A stretch of 39,307 bases of DNA from assembly GCA_024228355.1 (NCBI GenBank), contig JAAETN010000220.1:1-39307 (forward strand), read 5' to 3'. The notes under the pieces are model-generated. The model worked only from the letters and a program-made list of their open reading frames with translations. It was not told the origin of the DNA and searched no databases. Numbering within the stretch: position 1 is the stretch's first letter; each line of letters starts with the position of its first letter. The position numbers and the translations under genes were made by a program. Of this stretch, positions 1-6,741 are shown piece after piece. This DNA comes from Maribacter sp. GTDB lineage: Bacteria > Bacteroidota > Bacteroidia > Flavobacteriales > Flavobacteriaceae.

Positions 1-383
1 AACCGCAATCAATTTCAGATTTATTTGTTCAGAATCTTGACTTCGCACCAACACTTTTAGATTTGGCAGGTGTACAGGTACCAAGTGAAATGCAGGGAAA
101 ATCTTTAAGAAGAATTTGGAAAGAAGAGAATCCAGATTGGAGAGATGCTATTTATTATCACTATTATGAAGATAGTTTTGGTGCCACACCTCATTATGGA
201 GTACGAACCGATAGGTATAAGCTGATGCATTTTTATGGGTCTATTGATTCCTGGGAGTTGTATGACCTAAAAAATGATCCCAATGAAATGATCAACCTGT
301 ATCCAAAATTAAAAGACGACCAATTGGTATCTGAGTTGATGCTTAAACTTGATAATCTTAGAGCGCAATATAAAGACAATTGA
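1..383 (+). CDS. Sulfatase, C-terminal part (5' end outside window)
   Basis: The reading frame is open from the window edge and ends at TGA 381-383. It begins in mid-protein with an FAPTLLDLAGV-type segment, then SEMQGKSL, a tract with YYHYYED and HYGVRTDRYKLMHFY, and ends with WELYDLKNDPNEMINLY. This order is the usual C-terminal subdomain of family S1 (alkaline-phosphatase fold) sulfatases, where the last strand pair closes over the substrate pocket. The catalytic Cys/Ser region lies upstream of the window, so sulfatase subfamily and substrate cannot be given; in marine flavobacteria such enzymes usually desulfate algal polysaccharides. A second, broken sulfatase start follows at 427, so the window probably begins at the end of a sulfatase cluster. 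The family is secure, the specificity unknown. Confidence 0.9.
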   Translation, partial: PQSISDLFVQNLDFAPTLLDLAGVQVPSEMQGKSLRRIWKEENPDWRDAIYYHYYEDSFGATPHYGVRTDRYKLMHFYGSIDSWELYDLKNDPNEMINLYPKLKDDQLVSELMLKLDNLRAQYKDN

Positions 384-426
384 TGCGTATTATTTTAATA
401 ATAACTGCATCTCTAGATTGGAGAAT

Positions 427-548
427 TTGAAAATCCAAAGAATTAAAATTTCTATATTGCTACTTACTTTTTTCGCAAGTTGTACACTAGGAAAAAATAA
501 AAAAAATAATGCAATATCATTTTGATACTACCTGATGACTTGGGCTAA
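427..548 (+). pseudogene. Remnant of a second sulfatase gene (N-terminus only)
   Basis: From TTG 427 the frame reads a lipoprotein signal peptide (KIQRIKISILLLTFFASC, with lipobox-like FASC), then a lysine/asparagine-rich linker, and stops at TGA 523-525. In the neighbouring frame, from 513, the sequence reads NIILILPDDLG and stops at 546-548. NIILILxDDLG is the first strand of S1 sulfatases, carrying the metal-binding Asp pair. The two frames together therefore look like one sulfatase start broken by a frameshift and cut off directly after the DDLG motif. Everything 3' of about 550 is unrelated (recombinase remnant). The piece is too short to be functional. It probably marks a deletion or insertion junction beside the intact sulfatase. 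Confidence 0.7.
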
Positions 549-664
549 GGGTAAGCACATTATTACAATCCCCAATCACATATTCAAACCCAAATATGCC
601 GACTGGTTTCTGAAGGTATAAGCTCCACACAGGTTGAATCATTCGCTTTTTTGGAAGTCCCATG

Positions 665-907
665 GGAGATAAGTATAGTGGTACAAGTAGATTGAACATT
701 GTTGACTCAGCCGCCAAAAATGCAAGGGTTGCAAGGAAAGTGACCCCGCATATGTTAAGACATAGCTTCGTGACCCACCTTTTGTAAATTGGGACCGACA
801 AAAGGTATATTCAAATACTTTTAGGGCAAAGTTCCACCAAAACGACCGAAATTTACACCCATGTAGCGAACATGTCGTTCATGGATATCAAGGATTTGTT
901 ATCTTAG
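665..907 (+). pseudogene. Decayed tyrosine recombinase/integrase, C-terminal catalytic part
   Basis: One frame reads DKYSGTSRLNIVDSAAKNA, ARVARKVTPHMLRHSFVTHLL, a stop at 785-787, then IGTDKRYIQILLG and SSTKTTEIYTHVANMSF, ending at TAG 905-907. This is the C-terminal catalytic domain of a Xer/integron-like tyrosine recombinase: HMLRHSFxTHLL carries the His-Arg pair, LLGQSS replaces the usual LLGHSS, and EIYTHV holds the nucleophile Tyr. The internal stop inside LLEIGTD, and the change of the second catalytic His to Gln, show decay. Weak similarity seems to continue upstream to about 580 in shifted frames (a KPKY-like piece), but no usable start or N-terminal domain remains. It lies directly against the truncated sulfatase. 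Confidence 0.8.
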
Positions 908-973
908 TTCCATAAGTGGGGTATAATCAATGATGCTATCCAATTTTTGTATACCATATCTTTTAAGGCAGCC

Positions 974-1315
974 ATGAAACCAAAGGAAAAGCTTTTAACA
1001 ATAAAGTTGATTCATACAGCCATTTGGGTATTTTTCGTTGCGATAATTTTTTATGTGCTCTACTCCGGGATTGCAAATGATGTGACTATCTACACTTGGA
1101 TAGCTATTGCTTTGGTTCTTGGTGAAGGACTTACACTGCTAATCTTCAAAATGTTTTGCCCTCTAACATTGATCGCTAGAAAATACTCAAATTCGGAAAA
1201 GGACAATTTTGACATTTTCTTGCCAAATTGGTTAGCAAAGCATAATAAGCTAATATTCACGTCGATTTTTGTGGCTGGGGTTATTATTGTTATTTATCGT
1301 TCATTAATAAATTAA
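974..1315 (+). CDS. Small conserved membrane protein
   Basis: This 113-residue protein has three predicted membrane helices (about residues 12-34, 40-60 and 90-110). Between the second and third lies a conserved-looking loop FKMFCPLTLIARKYSN followed by DNFDIFLPNWLAKHNK. I recall similar small proteins with a CPLT..ARKY motif from other Bacteroidota, where they are unnamed; no function can be given. ATG 974 is preferred over the in-frame TTG at 947, because it gives the natural MKPKEKLLTIKLIHT start and the extra residues look non-coding. The gene stands alone between a decayed recombinase and a repeat-like spacer, and seems intact. Confidence 0.65.
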   Translation: MKPKEKLLTIKLIHTAIWVFFVAIIFYVLYSGIANDVTIYTWIAIALVLGEGLTLLIFKMFCPLTLIARKYSNSEKDNFDIFLPNWLAKHNKLIFTSIFVAGVIIVIYRSLIN

Positions 1316-1527
1316 AGAAATTACGGTATACAACAACGCCTAAAATTAAGTGAGCTGTTGGTGAAAATGAAGAGTTTTTCCTACATTTAGCTTTCAATAA
1401 ACAAAAAATAAAATCTGACTCACGGCGCGGCTCACTGGAAAATCGCACCAACCATCGCTGGTGGCTCAATAGCTCCGCCAAATCACAGCCAGGATAGTTG
1501 GGGTACATTAGGACCAGCCTATTACCA
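1316..1527. repeat. Structured intergenic stretch, possible dispersed repeat
   Basis: There is no coding signal in either strand that I trust. The stretch is less AT-rich than its surroundings and contains short inverted repeats, for example CACCA and TGGTG flanking ACCATCGC near 1447-1464. It starts with a TATACAACAACG motif and ends with AGTTGGGGTACATTA, whose CAAC and GTTG blocks are complementary. Stretches of this general form (about 150-200 nt with AACCATCGC-like cores) occur between genes in flavobacteria, but I cannot confirm copies elsewhere. Repeat status is a guess from its look. Confidence 0.25.
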
Positions 1528-1643
1528 ATGATAAAATTCTTTATAAAAATAAGCCACGACCTTATAGAAAAAACCTGGAAGGTATTTTAAATATGCCATT
1601 AGTGAGATTTTACTTGTCGTAATAGGTATTTTAATAACGCTTA
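1528..1643 (+). pseudogene. Truncated, frameshifted start of a DUF6090-type gene
   Basis: ATG 1528 opens MIKFFIKISHDLIEKTW and meets TAA at 1588-1590. A one-base shift (frame from 1586) continues as KYAISEILLVVIGILITL up to about 1640. The pattern MIKFFRKI, then KYxIGEIxLVVIGILIAL, is the very common N-terminus of the Bacteroidota DUF6090 membrane proteins (single helix, unknown function). The similarity ends exactly where the stop codon of the oppositely oriented nod gene lies (1641-1643), so the rest of this gene was lost at that junction. It is the third gene fragment within 1.2 kb. Confidence 0.65.
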
Positions 1644-4043
1644 TGATTCCTGACCAATTTTCTCTTCCTCTTTTACGATTTCCATTTTCCTTTTATTAAA
1701 ATCCACGAATATTTTCTTGCCCTTTTTAAGGGAGCGTGCTCTAGATACAATAAACCAGGTTAATGGACATACGCCTCCGAATAAAAATACGCTGGCCCCA
1801 ATTCCTCGTAACCATGTAAGCGATTCAAAGGCAGAACCTGTGATAAATTCATTGGATCTCGCATACCATAGTCCATGATCCAATACGGACTTAAACTGAA
1901 TGGCCCCTGCTGGAAACAAATCCAAAACTACCATTAGCATTAACCCAACATTGATAGACCAGAATGACAGCCTAACCATATTTCTGTTCCACCGTTCAGG
2001 ACGAAACAAAATCTTGGAAGCAAATAGCATGGCCGCAAGTGATATATTACCGTAAACGCCCATCAATGCGGCATGTGCATGATTCACTGTAAGATAGGTG
2101 CCATGCTCGAAAAAATTCATAATAGGCAGGTTGACGATAATCCCCAAAACCCCTGCTCCAAAAAAGTTCCAAAAATTCATCGCAATGAGGAATAAAAAAA
2201 CTTCTGGGAAAGCAAATTCCTTAATGTTTTGTTTTGAGTCGCCATTGCCATTTGATCCATTCAAGGACATTCGTGGCATATTTTTAAATCTCCATGCCTC
2301 CACAGTCAGTAAAATGAGGGGCACAAATTGAAGCGTAGAAAAAACACTACCCAAGGCCATGGTCGCTACCGGTTTTGCATTCCAGTAAAAATTATGGGAA
2401 ATACCCAGTAATCCTGTACCTAAGAATAAAAGCGTGGCAATATAGACCACTCGAATGGCCGCCTGACGACTTACCAAGCCCATTAAAACCATTAAATAAC
2501 TAACAATAACGGTTACAAAGACTTCAAAAAATGCCTCTACCCACATATGTATGACCATCCATCTCCAAAAATCTGCAATCACAAAATTCGTTTCTGGTTG
2601 GGCAACAAAACCCGATAGGAAAAGAAGTGGAATACCAATTACAGAGTACATGATCCAATTTGGTAGATTCCAAGGTTGCCCTCTAATAAATGCCGGTTTT
2701 GCCCCTCTATAAACGATATAGCCCCAAAGGATGAAAATAACCATTAATAGTACCTGATATAGTTTTCCGAAATCGACAAATTCCCAGCCTTGGTGCCCTA
2801 GCAAATACCACCATTCTCCCAACAATCCTTTTGGCCCTAATACCATACCCAGTAGTGAACCTCCTACCAAAACAAAGAGAAGTACGAACAATACGTTTAC
2901 CAAACGCAATTGTCCTTTCACTTCGCGCTTTGCCATAATCGGAAGTATGAATATGGAAGAAGCGATCCAACAGGTGGAAATCCAATAAAGTGAAAGCATT
3001 AGGTGCCAGCTCCTGGTAATGGTAATGGGAACCTCGGCAGATATATTTATTCCTACAATCCCCAAGAAATCAATGAACTCGTTCAGGGTCACAACACCAC
3101 TCAATACTTGAATCAAGAAAAGAAGAATGGCTACAAAAAAGAACTTAAAGGAAGCTCGTTGGGTTTTGGTGGGAGTAAATTTATTAATTTGATCAAAGGT
3201 TAAAAATCCGGAAACACCTTGCTTGAAAAACTTATTGGGCAATTGATTGTATTGCCCTATAAAATAAAGTACCACACCACAGGCAAGAACAAAAGCCAAG
3301 AGACCAAGGACACTCCACAAAATTACCGGCGATGTAGGATTATTTCCTGCATCTGGATCATATGGCCAATTATGGGTATAACTAAATTCTGATCCTGGTC
3401 GTTTTACACCACAGACCCAAGCTCCCCAAAAGAAAAAATCACTCAAATCTGATATTTCCTGTCTATTGGAGATGTACCCCTGTGGTGGAAAAGATTCAGA
3501 AGTGTTCTCATCAATAAAAATATTTGTATAATACGTTCTCAATCCTTTTAGGGCAAATGCCTGCGCATCTGTTAAGATGACAATATTCTCCTTCTCATTA
3601 TACCTGTTTTCCTTGATTTCCTCCTTTATATTCTCCCCAATTATTTTTAATTCCATTTCCGAGAGTTCCCTGCCATTTTCCTTTTTAAATTCCTGCGCCC
3701 GGAATTCGGCCATCATCAAAACAATTTGATGCAGCGCTTCAGCAGTATAATCCGGACCCCGTTGGGCACCATCCCCAAAATAGGAACCGTATTCCATTAA
3801 AGCATATTTGTGAAATACCTCTTGACCTTCTTCGATGGTTACCTTAGTGATTAGATTTTCACCGGACGTAGTTTGAAAACCGGTCATGGGAGGGGCATCG
3901 TTATAGGTTTGGAACCCGATCATTCCTACTCCAGCAAGGCTAATGATAAGAATGAACAATAGTGGACCCCACCAGTTTTTGGTCTGCATAAAATAATTCA
4001 GGCTCCTCTTTGAGCCTTTGTTAAATAAATTTTCATCATTCAT
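1641..4043 (-). CDS. nod: Putative nitric oxide dismutase (qNOR family, haem-copper oxidoreductase)
   Basis: The protein has 800 residues, the size of single-subunit qNOR, with an N-terminal helix, a periplasmic domain (about 40-230) and about 13 further helices. Haem ligands are kept: H347 (RSWHLML) and H655/H657 (NHAHAALMG). H499 and E503/E507 (HMWVEAFFE) match the FeB ligand His and its glutamates. However, the His-His pair of qNOR is H550-N551 (SHNFYW), and the next active-site Glu (E581 in Geobacillus qNOR numbering, as I recall) is Q572. The quinol-site His and Glu (H328, E332) align with N321 and D325. These changes are the ones reported for the putative NO dismutases of Methylomirabilis oxyfera and relatives, thought to convert 2 NO to N2 and O2 without external electrons. 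It is read from its own promoter region, downstream of an Fnr-type regulator. Family certain; dismutase function inferred. Confidence 0.88.
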   Translation of the reverse strand: MNDENLFNKGSKRSLNYFMQTKNWWGPLLFILIISLAGVGMIGFQTYNDAPPMTGFQTTSGENLITKVTIEEGQEVFHKYALMEYGSYFGDGAQRGPDYTAEALHQIVLMMAEFRAQEFKKENGRELSEMELKIIGENIKEEIKENRYNEKENIVILTDAQAFALKGLRTYYTNIFIDENTSESFPPQGYISNRQEISDLSDFFFWGAWVCGVKRPGSEFSYTHNWPYDPDAGNNPTSPVILWSVLGLLAFVLACGVVLYFIGQYNQLPNKFFKQGVSGFLTFDQINKFTPTKTQRASFKFFFVAILLFLIQVLSGVVTLNEFIDFLGIVGINISAEVPITITRSWHLMLSLYWISTCWIASSIFILPIMAKREVKGQLRLVNVLFVLLFVLVGGSLLGMVLGPKGLLGEWWYLLGHQGWEFVDFGKLYQVLLMVIFILWGYIVYRGAKPAFIRGQPWNLPNWIMYSVIGIPLLFLSGFVAQPETNFVIADFWRWMVIHMWVEAFFEVFVTVIVSYLMVLMGLVSRQAAIRVVYIATLLFLGTGLLGISHNFYWNAKPVATMALGSVFSTLQFVPLILLTVEAWRFKNMPRMSLNGSNGNGDSKQNIKEFAFPEVFLFLIAMNFWNFFGAGVLGIIVNLPIMNFFEHGTYLTVNHAHAALMGVYGNISLAAMLFASKILFRPERWNRNMVRLSFWSINVGLMLMVVLDLFPAGAIQFKSVLDHGLWYARSNEFITGSAFESLTWLRGIGASVFLFGGVCPLTWFIVSRARSLKKGKKIFVDFNKRKMEIVKEEEKIGQES

Positions 4044-4339
4044 AAGATTGGATTAATTAGCTGTTCATTGAATTGATCAATCAGATTTCCGATTACATTT
4101 TGTCGTTTTAGGCCACTGGTATTAATTAAAATGAACAGTTTGAATAATAACTCACAAAGGAACATATGGGGAATTTTATAAACAATGTTTAATAATATGG
4201 GGAAGTATGTTATAAAACATATTTACCGAAAGTCTCTTCAATAATCAAGGAGGAGACATCGATTTTACACCGTAGGTCGGATAGGAAATTCTAAATTAAT
4301 GGGATAAGAAAATGTACGTTAAGTTAAATCGGGGTTCAT
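4044..4339 (-). promoter_or_regulatory. Leader/promoter region of nod
   Basis: This 296-base stretch between the regulator gene and nod has no gene. It is AT-rich and holds several short palindromes: ATTGATCAAT at 4072-4081 (about 30 bases before the nod start), TAAAC-AAT-GTTTA at 4179-4191, and TATGTT-ATAA-AACATA at 4206-4221. No convincing TAnnTTTG promoter box could be fixed. No Shine-Dalgarno sequence precedes the nod ATG, which is normal for Bacteroidota. Confidence 0.45.
4206..4221. promoter_or_regulatory. Perfect 6-4-6 inverted repeat, candidate Crp/Fnr-family operator
   Basis: TATGTT-N4-AACATA is a perfect dyad. Its size and spacing suit a Crp/Fnr dimer, though it is not the E. coli FNR box (TTGAT-N4-ATCAA). 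It lies 163 bases or more upstream of nod and about 120 bases downstream of the regulator gene end. Binding by the neighbouring regulator is inference only. Confidence 0.35.
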
Positions 4340-5074
4340 CTAAAGACCAAAAACACTAAGGTCTTTCAAACCTTTGATATCTAAAATTTTTATATCACGG
4401 CGGTTTACTTCAATTAAATTTTCTTTGGTAAAGGAAGAGAGTAACCTGATTGCATTAGCAATTGTCATATTGGAGAGGGCAGCCAAATCTGCCCGTTTTA
4501 AGGAAACATTTAAAATACCGGAGTCTGCATCTGCACCATATATTTCATAAATCATAAGTAGGGCATCTGCCATACGGGCCCGTATATGTTTTTGGGTTAG
4601 GTTATACAGGCGTATATCCATGTCACTTAATTGCTTGGTCAAAAAACGAATGATCTTCATAGCCAGTTGTTCATTGTTGGCAATCACTTTAAAAAAATCT
4701 TGTTTGTCAATGATACAAACAGAAACATCATCAATCGCTATGGCCGAGGACAAATACGTATCGCCGTTCATTAAAGTTTTAAAACCAACAAAATCAACAG
4801 GCTTTTTTAACTCAAGGATTTGGTCGGCACCTATCATTCCACTTCTCGTTATTTTTACTTTTCCTTTATTCAAACAAATAAGCCCCAAAGATTTGGTACC
4901 TTCTTTACAAATGGTCTCATTTGTTTTATAAGAAACCGTATATCTGTTATGGTTCAACGTCCTTAGTTCTTCATTACTTAATTCATTTAAAAGCGAATGG
5001 CATCTTTTGACACAATTCATACAGGTGTTCTTGTCTTTAAATGAGGCATTGATATGATCGACTGAAGTGGACAT
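4340..5074 (-). CDS. Fnr-type Crp/Fnr transcription regulator, probable Fe-S sensor
   Basis: The 244-residue protein has an N-terminal cysteine cluster C18-x2-C21-x3-C25, a cyclic-nucleotide-like jelly roll (about 30-145), a dimer helix (about 145-170) and a C-terminal winged helix (about 185-235, with LKRADLAALSNMTIANAIRLL as recognition region). C120 sits where E. coli FNR has C122, so the set C18/C21/C25/C120 parallels the four ligands of the oxygen- and NO-sensitive [4Fe-4S] cluster (C20, C23, C29, C122), with a one-base-shorter gap. The recognition helix lacks the ESR triplet of classical FNR, so its DNA site may differ. It lies on the same strand just upstream of nod and divergent from the porin, the expected position for a local oxygen or NO regulator of both. 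Confidence 0.88.
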   Translation of the reverse strand: MSTSVDHINASFKDKNTCMNCVKRCHSLLNELSNEELRTLNHNRYTVSYKTNETICKEGTKSLGLICLNKGKVKITRSGMIGADQILELKKPVDFVGFKTLMNGDTYLSSAIAIDDVSVCIIDKQDFFKVIANNEQLAMKIIRFLTKQLSDMDIRLYNLTQKHIRARMADALLMIYEIYGADADSGILNVSLKRADLAALSNMTIANAIRLLSSFTKENLIEVNRRDIKILDIKGLKDLSVFGL

Positions 5075-5284
5075 AAACAGTTAATAGAAAATTATTTAGC
5101 GAAGATAAGAAATATGGGCATAAAATAGCTTGCTCAAACAGCGAAGTCCCAAATTCAACTTACTTACCAACCTTTACTGGATAGGGAAATTGATGAAAAC
5201 TTTATCATGCTTATTTAATACCGTATAAATGCTATTTCCTACTTTTATAGTCTTAATTTTACAGGAGAATAAAAGACTCTGATT
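5075..5284. promoter_or_regulatory. Divergent control region between regulator and porin
   Basis: The 210-base spacer serves two diverging genes. It contains TTGATGAAAACTTTATCA at 5190-5207, an imperfect dyad with TGAT and ATCA arms that resembles half of an Fnr box pair with wrong spacing. No clear TAnnTTTG box was found. Only the divergent arrangement itself is firm. Confidence 0.3.
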
Positions 5285-6451
5285 GTGGAAATTTCAAAAT
5301 CAAAAACCTCACTGCGTTCTTCTTTTTTATTCATCTTTATTTTTCTAGCTCTACGGCCGTCTCTAGCACAAAATGATTCTATTCAGGAAAAGAAATTGAA
5401 TTTTTTTGCAGATACACGAATACGAATAGAGGAAGATTGGAATGTGCGTGGAGCAAATGCCGTGTTAAACGAACAAAGAACAAGAATGAGATTTCGTTTC
5501 AGGTTTGGCTTTAATTACCAATGGTCTAAAGAAATTAAATTTGGAGCGAGAATGCGATCAGGAGTCCCTGAAGATCAGCAGTCACCACACTGGACACTCG
5601 GAAAGGAGTTCGAGGTCTATTCCTTTAAAATTGACAGGGTTTATATCAAAGGAGAGCACAAGAATTTCTGGTGGTGGGCAGGAAAGAACGATTATCCTTT
5701 TTGGAAACAGAACGAACTGTTTTGGGATGATGATGTAGTTCCAGAGGGTATGAGCTTGGGAACAAAGATATCCTTAGGGGAAACGTTAGATATGCAACCC
5801 GTAGGAGGAATTTTCATAAGCAAGAGTGCCGGTACATTTTTCAAGGATGATGGGATTTTTTATGGAGGCCAGCTTGCCTTCATTAAAGAGTTTGAGAAAT
5901 CAAGAGGCACGTTTTCTTCTGGCATTTTCAACTTTAGGAATCTCCTCGATTTAAATCAAAAACCCTTAGAAAGAAATCTGAATTATACTTTATGGATGAG
6001 TAGTGTCCAGTACAGGATGAACTTAAAGTACCCACTTACTGCAGGGCTGGATTTTGTTTATAATTTGGAGGATTATTCCTCGGTGGAATGGATAAGTAAT
6101 GCGGGTTTGAAGGACGAACGGACAGGTTTTGTAACTTCCCTATCCCTCGGATCAACTGATCAAAAGGGAGATTGGCAAGTAGGGTACCGCTATGCGCAGA
6201 TAAGAAAGTATTCAGTTGTGGATTATTTTGCTCAAGACGACTGGGTATCCTGGTCCTTTCCCGATGGTACTCCTGGAACCAGATCAAGTAATTTTCAAGG
6301 TCACGAAATCCAGGCAGCCTTTGCATTTGGGCCTGGATTTAATGTGGTTACCAGATTGTATTTAGTACAAGGACTAAAGAAGAATAATCCTTCAGATATA
6401 AGTCTCGAGAGTGCTAATAGGTTTAGGGTTGATTTGAATATAGGGTTTTAA
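5285..6451 (+). CDS. Outer-membrane porin-like beta-barrel protein
   Basis: The 388-residue protein begins at GTG 5285 with a charged start and a signal peptide ending near SLAQ (residues 28-29). The rest is alternating hydrophobic/polar strands rich in Tyr, Phe, Trp and Gly, starting with LNFFADTRIRIEEDW and RMRFRFRFGFNYQW, and ending FRVDLNIGF with a terminal Phe, the outer-membrane insertion signal. It resembles the putative-porin families of Bacteroidota (anion- or alginate-export-like barrels), though the exact family is uncertain. Placed divergently from the Fnr-like regulator and next to nod, it may take up nitrate, nitrite or another anion; that role is inferred from position only. 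No ATG alternative exists nearby, so the GTG start is retained. Confidence 0.75.
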   Translation: MEISKSKTSLRSSFLFIFIFLALRPSLAQNDSIQEKKLNFFADTRIRIEEDWNVRGANAVLNEQRTRMRFRFRFGFNYQWSKEIKFGARMRSGVPEDQQSPHWTLGKEFEVYSFKIDRVYIKGEHKNFWWWAGKNDYPFWKQNELFWDDDVVPEGMSLGTKISLGETLDMQPVGGIFISKSAGTFFKDDGIFYGGQLAFIKEFEKSRGTFSSGIFNFRNLLDLNQKPLERNLNYTLWMSSVQYRMNLKYPLTAGLDFVYNLEDYSSVEWISNAGLKDERTGFVTSLSLGSTDQKGDWQVGYRYAQIRKYSVVDYFAQDDWVSWSFPDGTPGTRSSNFQGHEIQAAFAFGPGFNVVTRLYLVQGLKKNNPSDISLESANRFRVDLNIGF

Positions 6452-6741
6452 GTTTAGTATTGTGTGTCGACAAAAGTGGTTTAAACAAAATGATAGCTCT
6501 TGAATCATTGGATTTTCATCCTGCCAAAGTATCAAGACATATTTTTCTTTTCCATTCTCCTTTCTTTTCAAAAAACCGTATTCATAAGCAACATGTTCAA
6601 TGGTTCGAATTCTGTATTTCAGCTTGTGTCTGTTAACAAGCAAAAGTCATTTTTTTTATTATCACCAACTCTACAAGTCTTCTTATAATTGACCATCATT
6701 ATTTTAACGATATTTGAATATAAATTCTAATATGAATATGT
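6452..6741. other. Intergenic spacer before the sensor kinase
   Basis: The 290-base spacer holds no gene I can support. An open frame on the minus strand (ending near 6500, with KLKYRIRTIEHVAYEYGF) looks somewhat protein-like but overlaps the porin end and has no recognisable family. The last 60 bases hold the promoter candidate listed separately. Confidence 0.4.
6689..6716 (+). promoter_or_regulatory. Possible Bacteroidota-type promoter of the sensor kinase
   Basis: TTG at 6689-6691 and GATATTTG at 6709-6716 are 17 bases apart. They resemble the -33 TTTG and -7 TAnnTTTG elements used by the Bacteroidota primary sigma factor, with one mismatch in the -7 box. The kinase ATG follows 26 bases later. 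Confidence 0.3.

Noticed and set aside
517-801. Minus-strand open frame over the recombinase remnant
   Set aside because: The plus strand shows clear recombinase motifs; the minus frame is its shadow.
1290-1508. Minus-strand frame in the structured spacer
   Set aside because: No family, biased composition, and it overlaps the spacer with inverted repeats.
1641-4043. Ordinary quinol-dependent NO reductase
   Set aside because: The FeB His pair, the active-site Glu and the quinol-site residues are all changed in the way described for NO dismutase.
5190-5207. Fnr-box-like TTGAT and ATCA half sites
   Set aside because: The spacing is not that of a standard Fnr site, so it is only mentioned in the control region entry.
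6392-6643. Minus-strand frame with a fairly protein-like middle part
   Set aside because: It overlaps the porin end, shows no recognisable family and its last third is antisense to coding sequence.
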